Assembly (NCBI RefSeq): GCF_029265375.1
Contig: NZ_JAJUJJ010000011.1
Coordinates: forward strand, 1-64,000
Length of the DNA stretch: 64,000 nt
Direction of reading: 5' to 3'
DNA from: Nesterenkonia sp.
Lineage (GTDB): Bacteria; Actinomycetota; Actinomycetes; Actinomycetales; Micrococcaceae
In this document: piece after piece, positions 57,391 to 64,000 of the stretch
Numbering within the stretch: position 1 is the stretch's first letter
Layout of the letters: each line of letters opens with the position of its first letter
Translations under genes and position numbers: made by a program
Notes under the pieces: model-generated
Told to the model about the DNA's origin: nothing
Database searches by the model: none
The model's input: only the letters and a program-made list of their open reading frames with translations

Positions 57391-58617
57391 GTGGCGGAAC
57401 GCAAGCGACGTGGGCTGGGACGCGGCCTGGGGGCGCTCATCAACAGTGATGCAGAAGACGGTGCGACGACAGGCGCGGCAGCCCATTCGATTCCACCGGT
57501 AGAGCCGGAAGTCGAGGCCGAGCCTGTCGAGGTTTCACGTGAAACATCTCAGCCGGAGCGTCCAATTGATGTGTTCTTCTCTGCAAAATCGCACCTAGCC
57601 ACTCAGCGGGTGGAGCGGGACTCCGGGGATCAGAGGCCCGCGCGACGGGAACGCACCCCCAGCACGCAGCCGCGGCGCAGCAATGGTGCCAAGCGTGCGC
57701 AGATGCCCGACGTACTGGGGACAGGATCCTCGGCACCGACATCGCCCAGTGAAGACCAGCCAGCGCCCGTTTCACGTGAAACGGAGTCGGTGGAGGCAAC
57801 GGAGTTCCGCGAGGTCCCGGTCTCGCAGATTCGGCCGAACCCGCGCCAGCCCCGCGAGGTCTTCGACGAAGACGAGATGAACGAGCTGATTCACTCGGTC
57901 CGAGAAATCGGGGTGCTGCAGCCCATTGTTGTGCGACCGGCCGAGGACGGGGCCTTCGAGCTGATCATGGGTGAGCGTCGCTGGCGCGCCTCCGAGGCCG
58001 CTGGCCGCGAGACGATCCCCGCAGTGATTCGCCGCACCAGCGACGAAGACCTGCTGCGCGACGCCCTGCTGGAGAACATCCACCGCTCTGAGCTGAACCC
58101 GCTGGAGGAAGCCGCGGCATATCAGCAGCTCCTGGTTGATTTCGGCATCAGCCAGGAAGAGTTGGCCCGCAGAATTGGGCGGTCCCGACCACAGATCTCC
58201 AATACTCTGCGACTGATGAGACTCCCCGCGGCAGCCCAAAGGCGGGTCGCTGCCGGGGTGCTGTCCTCGGGGCACGCCCGTGCCCTCCTCAGCCTGGAGA
58301 CTGAGGAAGAGATGGAGGAGCTTGCTCAGCGCATCATCGCGGAGGGTCTGTCCGTCCGGGGCGCTGAAGAAGCTGCGACACTGATGAAGCGCCAAGCGGC
58401 AGACGAACCGGAGGTTTCACGTGGAACGTCCCGTCTGCCGTCTACCACGCAGGTTCAGGAGCTGGACGAGTATGCCGAAGCCCTGACCGATCGGCTGGAT
58501 ACCCAGGTGAAGATCAGCCTGGGTGCCAAGAAGGGACGCATTGCCATCGATTTCGCATCCCTGGAGGATCTGGAACGCATTCTGCAGCAGATGGGCGCCT
58601 ATATTCCCGAGCGTTAG
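57391..58617 (+). CDS. parB: ParB chromosome partitioning protein (CTPase, parS-binding)
   Basis: 408 residues. N-terminal ParA-contact peptide ERKRRGLGRGLGALI, a disordered linker (about 20-140), the CTP-binding region (PNPRQPREVF and LIMGERRWRASEAAG), the HTH DNA-binding region (ISQEELARRIGRSRPQISNT) and a C-terminal dimerisation domain. The GTG at 57391 has GGAGG 6 bases upstream. The coding sequence contains two core-perfect and one imperfect parS site, all read in the same frame as Val-Ser-Arg-Glu/Gly-Thr at residues 48-52, 127-131 and 342-346; the first two fall in the linker, the third before the C-terminal domain. Confidence 0.96.
   Translation: MAERKRRGLGRGLGALINSDAEDGATTGAAAHSIPPVEPEVEAEPVEVSRETSQPERPIDVFFSAKSHLATQRVERDSGDQRPARRERTPSTQPRRSNGAKRAQMPDVLGTGSSAPTSPSEDQPAPVSRETESVEATEFREVPVSQIRPNPRQPREVFDEDEMNELIHSVREIGVLQPIVVRPAEDGAFELIMGERRWRASEAAGRETIPAVIRRTSDEDLLRDALLENIHRSELNPLEEAAAYQQLLVDFGISQEELARRIGRSRPQISNTLRLMRLPAAAQRRVAAGVLSSGHARALLSLETEEEMEELAQRIIAEGLSVRGAEEAATLMKRQAADEPEVSRGTSRLPSTTQVQELDEYAEALTDRLDTQVKISLGAKKGRIAIDFASLEDLERILQQMGAYIPER
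57531..57546. promoter_or_regulatory. parS site 4, inside parB
   Basis: GGTTTCACGTGAAACA; the 14-bp core is perfect. Encodes VSRET (48-52) of ParB. Confidence 0.9.
57768..57783. promoter_or_regulatory. parS site 5, inside parB
   Basis: CGTTTCACGTGAAACG; a perfect 16-bp palindrome with the full 14-bp core. Encodes VSRET (127-131) of ParB. Confidence 0.9.
58413..58428. promoter_or_regulatory. imperfect parS site 6, inside parB
   Basis: GGTTTCACGTGGAACG; one core base differs (GTGAAAC to GTGGAAC). Encodes VSRGT (342-346). ParB binding is likely weaker. Confidence 0.6.
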
Positions 58618-58686
58618 ACCCAGCCTCAGCGAGCCGTGCGCCACCGTGGTGGTGAGTTGCGACGCCGCAAGCAGTCTGTCAACGAA

Positions 58687-58721
58687 AAACTCCCCGGCGC
58701 CGTCACGGCGCCGGGGAGTTT
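58687..58721. terminator. bidirectional terminator between parB and trxA, overlapping parS 7
   Basis: Perfect 16-bp arms (58687-58702 and 58706-58721, AAACTCCCCGGCGCCG and its complement) with a 3-base loop TCA. The right arm ends in GTTT of the following parS site. It separates the convergent parB and trxA genes. Confidence 0.9.
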
Positions 58722-58732
58722 CACGTGAAACG
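58717..58732. promoter_or_regulatory. parS site 7
   Basis: AGTTTCACGTGAAACG, core perfect. It lies between the terminator stem and the trxA stop codon. Confidence 0.9.
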
Positions 58733-58741
58733 GAGGGTCGT

Positions 58742-59068
58742 TCAGCCCAAGAGCTCGGCGAACTCTTCCTCCAGAGCCGGCTTCGGCTTGGCCCCGATGG
58801 AGGTCTTCACATTCTCTCCGCCCTTGAAGGCATAGACCGCAGGGATGGAGGTGATGCCGAACTTCGCGGCGGTGGCGGGATTCTCATCGACGTTGACCTT
58901 CACCACCTGGATTGTGTCCTCGTGCTCAGCGGCGAGCTTCTCCAGCTCGGGGGTCAGCGCCCGGCACGGGCCGCACCATTCGGCCCAGAAGTCGACGAGC
59001 ACCGGCTTGTCCGCCTGAAGCACATCCTGTTCGAAGGTGTCATCGGTGACGGCTTTGAGTTCGGCCAT
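58742..59068 (-). CDS. trxA: thioredoxin
   Basis: 108 residues. The redox motif WCGPC (C32, C35) lies in VDFWAEWCGPCRALTPEL, and the cis-proline in ITSIPAVYAF. The start MAELKAV (59068) is preferred over an ATG 6 bases upstream because AAAGGA is then 8 bases away. It transfers electrons from TrxB to reductases such as ribonucleotide reductase. It lies 79 bases after trxB on the same strand. Confidence 0.95.
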   Translation of the reverse strand: MAELKAVTDDTFEQDVLQADKPVLVDFWAEWCGPCRALTPELEKLAAEHEDTIQVVKVNVDENPATAAKFGITSIPAVYAFKGGENVKTSIGAKPKPALEEEFAELLG

Positions 59069-59147
59069 GAGCATGTTCCTTTCGTATGGCTGCTGCAAAT
59101 AATCGCTGACTGTTCGCGGCGGGGTTCAGCCGCCCCCGCCGCTGGTG

Positions 59148-60164
59148 CTATGTCCGCGCCGGGACAGGCTCGGCGGCGAGGTCGGAACCGTGGGGCTGGG
59201 TCTCCACTGCATCTGAGTCGGCTGCATCGGCCAGATACTGCTCGACGTCGAGCGCTGCGACGCAGCCGGAGCCGGCAGCCGTGATGGCCTGGCGGTAATG
59301 CGGATCCAGGACGTCGCCTGCGGCAAAGACGCCCGGCAGAGAGGTTCGGGACGTGCGGCCCTCCACCTCCACAGTGCCTTCGGAGGTGAGGCGCAGCTGA
59401 TCGGCGAACAGCTCCACGCGGGGGTCATGGCCAATCGCCACAAACAGTCCTGTCACGTCCAGAGTGGACTCTTCGCCGGTGACCGTGCTGCGCAGCCGCA
59501 GGCTGCTCACCTTGCCCTCGCCCTCGACGCGGACGACTTCAGAGTTCCAGATGAATTCGATCTTCTCGTTCGCCTTGGCCCGGTCGGCCATGATCTGCGA
59601 GGCGCGCAGCTCCTCGCGGCGGTGGATGACGTAGACCTTGGAGGCGAATTTGGTGAGGAACAGCGCCTCTTCCATGGCGGAGTCGCCGCCGCCCACTACA
59701 GCGATGGCCTGCTCGCGGAAGAAGAAGCCGTCGCAGGTGGCGCACCAGCTGACTCCATGGCCGGAGAGCTCCTTCTCCCCGGGCACGCCGAGCTCGCGGT
59801 AGGCCGATCCGGTGGCCAGGATGACTGCCCGAGCGTGCAGCACCCCGCCGGAGCCGAGGGTGATCTCCTTGATCGGCTGATCCAGCTTCAGCTCGGTGGC
59901 GTCCTCATGGCGGATATCGGCGCCGAACCTCCGGGCCTGGGCCTCCATATTCATCATCAGATCAGGACCCTGAATGCCCTCGGGAAAACCGGGGAAGTTC
60001 TCCACCTCGGTGGTGTTCATCAGCTCGCCGCCGGCGGTCACGGAGCCGGCCAGAACGATGGGATTCAGATTGGCGCGAGCGGTATAGACGGCCGCAGTGT
60101 AGCCTGCCGGGCCTGAGCCGATGATGACAACATCGTGCACGAGGTCAGGGGTCTGTTCAGTCAC
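59148..60164 (-). CDS. trxB: thioredoxin-disulfide reductase
   Basis: 338 residues. FAD-binding [10 protein letters not shown] (16-25), redox-active CATC (C141, C144), NADPH-binding [11 protein letters not shown] and C-terminal FAD motif [10 protein letters not shown]. It reduces thioredoxin with NADPH. GTG start at 60164. The C-terminal extension of about 30 residues after VEQYLAD is longer than in E. coli TrxB. Confidence 0.96.
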   Translation of the reverse strand: MTEQTPDLVHDVVIIGSGPAGYTAAVYTARANLNPIVLAGSVTAGGELMNTTEVENFPGFPEGIQGPDLMMNMEAQARRFGADIRHEDATELKLDQPIKEITLGSGGVLHARAVILATGSAYRELGVPGEKELSGHGVSWCATCDGFFFREQAIAVVGGGDSAMEEALFLTKFASKVYVIHRREELRASQIMADRAKANEKIEFIWNSEVVRVEGEGKVSSLRLRSTVTGEESTLDVTGLFVAIGHDPRVELFADQLRLTSEGTVEVEGRTSRTSLPGVFAAGDVLDPHYRQAITAAGSGCVAALDVEQYLADAADSDAVETQPHGSDLAAEPVPART

Positions 60165-60278
60165 GTGGGGTCCTTACAGATGAAGTGATTGCCTAGCAGA
60201 TCGAACGATACGGGCGCACCGACTATTCCGCGAGTTCACCTGGTCAGCGCCCATGGGGAATCCGTGCACCGAACGGCG

Positions 60279-61619
60279 CTAATTCAGGACGTTGAACAGG
60301 ATGACTGCAGCAGCCAAGACCAGGGCCGCCAGCACGACGGCGGCGAGCCACCAGGTCAGGCTCCCGGACCCGGAGGCCTCCGAGTCACGCTCGGTCGAGG
60401 AGGCCGAACCCTCAGGTGCCGGGAATGAGGACTTCGCACGTGAGGGAACGGCGGTGATCAGGCTGGTGAACGTCGCTGGGTCCTGCTGGGAACCGCCGGC
60501 ACCCAGCTCTGCGGCAGGCGCAGTCCGGGTCGGCGGATGGGCATCCGAGCCGAATGACTCCTCCCCGGAGTCCGCGCCGCCGGCGCCCGTCCCGGGCTGC
60601 GGCTCGAAGCGGGGATCCGGCTCGGCGGGAGGATCATCGACGACCTCCTCGCCTTCAGCCAGCCGTTCATCAACCTCCGGTGGAGCACCAGTGGCGCTTC
60701 CGGAGGCTGACAGGGTGGAGATGGCAGCAGAGGGAGCCTGCTCATACAGCGGTCCCTCCGGCTCCTCCTGGTTCTCGGCCTCCTCCACAGTCGGCATCAT
60801 CTTTGAGTCTGGACTGGGGTCCTCGGCTTTCGGCGCCCAGGCGTAGACGGCCTCCAGAGTCTCCTGCTGGACATCGGCGGAGGGGTCGACGTCCACCTCC
60901 TCCAGGTCGGTTCGCAGAGAGAAGACCCGCTGAATCTCCTGGGAGGGCTGGATGCCGTGGGCGTCGCCTGCCTCTTCCAGAGCAGACTGCAGGTCCTCTG
61001 AGCTGAAGCTCGCCGGAACAGGTTCCTGCTGCACCGGTCGCGGGGGTGACTCCTGGGGCCGGTCGGCGGCTGTGCCGGCATCGTCGGCGCCGGACTGGCC
61101 GTGCTGAGGCGTCACTTTGTCCAAGAAGGCCGGGCGCCGCCGGACAAAGCCGGGCAGCCGCGGTCCGCCCTCGGACTCGCCGGCCAGGTCGGCCTGCAGG
61201 CGCGCGTAGTACTCGGCGTCGTCGTCGTAGGTCTGGGGCTGCATCTCACGGGACTGGCCGAACAGCTCCGAGCCCAGCGAGTCGGTGAAATACGGCTCCA
61301 CGTACGGGGCGGCGTCGGGAACCACCAGGTCCAGCAGCTCATTGGGATCCACCAGCGTGGAGATCAGATAGGTCCGGTCCTCGGCCAGGCCCAGGTCCAG
61401 CACCTGCACCTCGGAGGAGCGCTCCCCGGTGGCCAGCTCCTTGGCAGAGGTGGCCACCTGCTTGGCGTTGGCGCGGGAGGCCACCAGCACGCTCACCTCA
61501 CGGCTGAGCACCTCATCAGTGGCCTGGAACACAATGTCCTGATCCGCCGAAGTCACCACGTGATGAGTGATGCGGTACCGACCGCCCACTACATCACCGA
61601 CGCCGAACGGCTTGGCCAC
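60279..61619 (-). CDS. membrane protein with a degenerate protein-kinase N-lobe
   Basis: 446 residues. The first 110 residues resemble a Ser/Thr kinase N-lobe (GDVVGGRYRITHHVVTSADQ, DEVLSREVSVLVASRAN), but the catalytic Lys is replaced (VSVLVAS) and HRD and DFG are absent, so it cannot phosphorylate. A 300-residue acidic, Pro-rich linker leads to one membrane span (about 421-443). In mycobacteria an equivalent pseudokinase is fused to MurJ (Rv3910) and binds FhaA; here it is a separate gene directly after murJ. A role in MurJ regulation is inferred from that. Confidence 0.8.
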   Translation of the reverse strand: MAKPFGVGDVVGGRYRITHHVVTSADQDIVFQATDEVLSREVSVLVASRANAKQVATSAKELATGERSSEVQVLDLGLAEDRTYLISTLVDPNELLDLVVPDAAPYVEPYFTDSLGSELFGQSREMQPQTYDDDAEYYARLQADLAGESEGGPRLPGFVRRRPAFLDKVTPQHGQSGADDAGTAADRPQESPPRPVQQEPVPASFSSEDLQSALEEAGDAHGIQPSQEIQRVFSLRTDLEEVDVDPSADVQQETLEAVYAWAPKAEDPSPDSKMMPTVEEAENQEEPEGPLYEQAPSAAISTLSASGSATGAPPEVDERLAEGEEVVDDPPAEPDPRFEPQPGTGAGGADSGEESFGSDAHPPTRTAPAAELGAGGSQQDPATFTSLITAVPSRAKSSFPAPEGSASSTERDSEASGSGSLTWWLAAVVLAALVLAAAVILFNVLN

Positions 61620-61658
61620 GGGTCCTCCAAAGGTTGCCGAAGAGTACGCCAGTCCAGA

Positions 61659-63533
61659 CTACCCGGCCAAGCGCCCAAGAGCAGGAATTCGACGGGCCAG
61701 CGGCGCCATGAACTGGGAAAACTCAGGGACGTTGAGCAGCCGGAGCACGACGACGAACACTGCCGCCATCACCGCCCCCACCACTGCGCAGCTGAGCACA
61801 GCGGTGAGGATGCTGCTCCACGCGAACCCGTAGCTGTAGCCTCCCAGCAGCCACAGCACGCCCGCGCCGACGGCTCCGGCGGCCGCGGCCGCGAAGCCGG
61901 ACCTGGTGTAGGCCGCCAGCACCGAGACGACGTCGAAGCTGCCCCAACGGCGCACCACCAGAACGTGACAGATCACATACTGCAGCAGGTGCAGGGCAGA
62001 GAAGATCCCCACCACCAGATAGGGAACGTGCTGATTATCGATCACCAGCGCCGCGCCGTAGGCGGTGGAGAGTCCCACCACGGCCGCAGTGGTGAACACG
62101 CCCATCGGGGTCTTCGCATCCTCTGCGGCGTAGAAGGCCCGCAGCAGGTAGAAGGCCGCCGAACGGAAAGGCATGCCCAGGGCCAGGATCACCAGCAGCT
62201 GGCCGATGGCCGCCCCGGCAGCATGGGCATCCTCCCCGGCACCGCCGAAGATCCGGCCCAGCGGCCCGGAGAGCACCAGCACTGCGACCATGCAGAACAT
62301 CACCGGGATCGCGAAGATCCGCAGTCCCTCATTGATCAGCTCCCGGGCGCGGTGTGTCTGGCCCTCGTGCATCGAGTGCGACAGCTGGTTGAACAGCACA
62401 GTGGCGATGGAGAGCACGAACACCGAATGCGGCAGGATCGCGATCAGCTCAGCCACATTGGCCGCGTACTCGCCGGGCACGCCCGCGCCGCCGTCGTCCA
62501 TCTGTTCGCGGGCCGCCGTCGCCCCGGAGATCAGCCGCAGGTACAGCAGATTCGCCACGTTGCCGATCAGCATGGTCACCAGAGTCCAGGCCGCCACCTG
62601 ACCGGTGCGGCGCAGGCCCATGCCGCGGAGTCCGAACCTGGGGCGCAGCCTCAGGCCCAGGGCCTTCAGCGGCCACAGCAGCAGCGCCGCCTGGGCGATG
62701 ATCCCCAGGGTGTGACCTCCGGCCAGCCAGACTGTCTGCACCGGGCTCCACTCGGCCAGTGGATCCCCGCCGGCCTGGTGGGCGCCGAAGGCGAAGATAT
62801 AGGCCAGGATCACGGTGATGGCGATGACGTTGTTCAGCACCGGGGCCCACATGTACCAGCCGAACTTGGCATTGGCATTGAGGATCTGGCCCACCACCGC
62901 GTAGAGCCCGTAGAAGAAGATCTGCGGCAGGGTCCACAGCGCGAAGGAGGCGCCCAGCGTGAGCATCTCCGGGGTCCAGTCTCGGGTGAGCGCGGCGATG
63001 ATGGGATACGCCGCCGCAGTGACCAGCACGGTGCCGGCGGCCAGGACCGTCACGGTCAGGGTCAGCAGCCGGGAGGTGTAGTCGGCTCCGCGGTCTGGCT
63101 GCTTCGCGGCCTTGATCAGCTGCGGGACCAGCACCACGTTGAACATCCCGCCGGCCAGCAGCAGATAAATGATGTTGGGGATGCTGTTGGCCTTTTCGAA
63201 GACGTCGGCCATCAGCGTGGTGGAGCCGATCGCCACGGCAAGCAGCGCGGTGCGCACGAAGCCCAGCACGCGGGAGACCATGGTGCCGGCAGCCATGATT
63301 GCGCTCGCGGCGGCCATGCCCTGCTTCGGCATATGCGCCGGAAGCTCGGAGGTGCTCTGCGCGGCCTGCGGGCCGGCCGGCTGCGACTCCGCAGGAGCTT
63401 GGGGATCCGGTGATCGCTGCTCAGGCGGCGTCGGTGCGGTCCGGCGGTCCGCGGAGCTGGTGGGGCTGGACTCGCCGGGGGAATGGGGGCGCCCCGCGTG
63501 CCGGGGACGGTACGGGGACGGTGTGGGGCTCAT
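61659..63533 (-). CDS. murJ: MurJ lipid II flippase
   Basis: 624 residues with about 14 membrane spans. A disordered N-terminal segment (1-70) precedes the MATE/MVF-family core: ASAIMAAGTMVSRVLGFVRT, FEKANSIPNIIYLLLAGGMF, VLVPQLIKA. It flips lipid II across the membrane for the RodA/PBP machinery encoded at 13-16 kb. The start ATG at 63533 has no close ribosome site; the true start may be further in, as the first 60 residues are low-complexity. It is followed 39 bases later by the pseudokinase gene. Confidence 0.93.
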   Translation of the reverse strand: MSPTPSPYRPRHAGRPHSPGESSPTSSADRRTAPTPPEQRSPDPQAPAESQPAGPQAAQSTSELPAHMPKQGMAAASAIMAAGTMVSRVLGFVRTALLAVAIGSTTLMADVFEKANSIPNIIYLLLAGGMFNVVLVPQLIKAAKQPDRGADYTSRLLTLTVTVLAAGTVLVTAAAYPIIAALTRDWTPEMLTLGASFALWTLPQIFFYGLYAVVGQILNANAKFGWYMWAPVLNNVIAITVILAYIFAFGAHQAGGDPLAEWSPVQTVWLAGGHTLGIIAQAALLLWPLKALGLRLRPRFGLRGMGLRRTGQVAAWTLVTMLIGNVANLLYLRLISGATAAREQMDDGGAGVPGEYAANVAELIAILPHSVFVLSIATVLFNQLSHSMHEGQTHRARELINEGLRIFAIPVMFCMVAVLVLSGPLGRIFGGAGEDAHAAGAAIGQLLVILALGMPFRSAAFYLLRAFYAAEDAKTPMGVFTTAAVVGLSTAYGAALVIDNQHVPYLVVGIFSALHLLQYVICHVLVVRRWGSFDVVSVLAAYTRSGFAAAAAGAVGAGVLWLLGGYSYGFAWSSILTAVLSCAVVGAVMAAVFVVVLRLLNVPEFSQFMAPLARRIPALGRLAG

Positions 63534-63557
63534 CAGTGGAGGACTATAGACCAGGAG

Positions 63558-63992
63558 CTAGAGCGAGTCCTGGATGACCTGCCTGGCCGCCTGAACGATC
63601 CGCCGCTCATTGGGAAAGGACAGCACCCGGTCCAGATCGTCCAGGTTGACCCAGGCGACGTCGACCGCCTCATGGTCCGGGTCCTTCTCAATGGTCAGCT
63701 CCCCGCCGACGGCCTCGAGCAGGAAGTGATGGACGGTCTTGTGCACCCGGTGGCTGGGCACGGTGAACCAGTACTCGATGCTGCCCAGGGTGGTCAGGAT
63801 GGACCCGGCGATCCCGGTCTCCTCCTCGACCTCCCGGACCGCGGCTTCCTCAAAGGATTCGCTGCCCTCCGGGTGGCCCTTCGGCAGGCACCATTCGAGC
63901 CGCCCGCCCCGGTTGTACCGGGCGATGATGGCCACATCGAACCCACGTGCGGCCGGGCTGATGACCACTCCGCCGGCGCTGACCTCCTCCAC
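63558..63992 (-). CDS. Nudix hydrolase, probably 5'-incomplete at the window edge
   Basis: 144 residues visible. The Nudix box GSESFEEAAVREVEEETG fits the GX5EX7REUXEEXGU pattern when read from PKGHPEG. The frame remains open to the window end beyond the GTG at 63992 (codons for Arg-Thr precede it), and the sequence begins in the first strand EVSAGGVVI, so the start may lie outside. Nudix proteins beside murJ occur in related actinobacteria, but the substrate is not determined. It is upstream of murJ by 24 bases. Confidence 0.85.
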   Translation of the reverse strand: MEEVSAGGVVISPAARGFDVAIIARYNRGGRLEWCLPKGHPEGSESFEEAAVREVEEETGIAGSILTTLGSIEYWFTVPSHRVHKTVHHFLLEAVGGELTIEKDPDHEAVDVAWVNLDDLDRVLSFPNERRIVQAARQVIQDSL

Positions 63993-64000
63993 TGTGCGCA

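Overview
The window looks like the replication-origin region of a high-GC actinobacterial chromosome. It carries the actinobacterial gene orders dnaA-dnaN-recF-dciA-gyrB-gyrA and fhaA-fhaB-pstP-rodA-pbpA-pknA-pknB, plus crgA, a 39-residue DLW-39-type gene between tRNA-Ala and tRNA-Ile, and the rpmH-rnpA-yidD-yidC-jag-rsmG-parA-parB arm. Family resemblance and strongly acidic tails suggest Micrococcaceae (for example a Nesterenkonia- or Arthrobacter-like organism); the genus is inference.

Left end (1-10.5 kb) is accessory. It starts inside the 3' end of an IS3-type transposase. Next comes a translationally coupled MutT-type Nudix gene and a PLD/SF2-helicase/DUF3427 gene, possibly a defence or DNA-repair pair, then a YceI protein. 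A five-gene minus-strand beta-glucoside operon follows (binding protein, two permeases, GH1 enzyme, LacI regulator), read from a promoter whose start point is covered by a perfect 18-bp palindrome of CelR/CebR type.

10.7-22.9 kb (plus strand) is a tightly overlapping cell-envelope operon: FHA proteins, PP2C phosphatase, SEDS glycosyltransferase, class B PBP, two PASTA kinases, then the MurT/GatD lipid II amidation pair. A 5'-truncated tricorn protease follows. 24.9-30.3 kb holds crgA, sortase E, a 55-residue membrane protein, TrpG/PabA, a lysine-rich membrane protein, a rhomboid protease, cyclophilin and a hypothetical membrane protein.

30.5-36.4 kb is an insertion between the cyclophilin and tRNA parts of the conserved order. 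It is full of decay: an HxlR regulator fused to the tail of a VapB antitoxin, a broken vapC, a DHFR-like gene with a stop codon, an N-terminally truncated MFS transporter, and a relBE pair whose toxin has a stop codon.

36.5-47.8 kb (minus strand) is the replication core, with oriC between dnaA and dnaN. An ABC-2 exporter with its TetR regulator and a TM2 protein separate dnaA from rpmH, which are normally direct divergent neighbours. 51.8-58.6 kb (plus strand) holds ribosomal protein L34, RNase P protein, membrane insertion factors, RsmG and ParAB. Seven parS-like sites lie around parAB; three of them are inside the parB reading frame, and 0.94 kb of gene-free DNA separates parA from parB. 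The right end (minus strand) is murJ, a degenerate kinase-like membrane protein, trxB and trxA, preceded by a Nudix gene that probably runs off the window.

The core genes run outward from oriC in both directions, so replication, segregation, peptidoglycan synthesis, its Ser/Thr kinase control and thiol redox are grouped near the origin.
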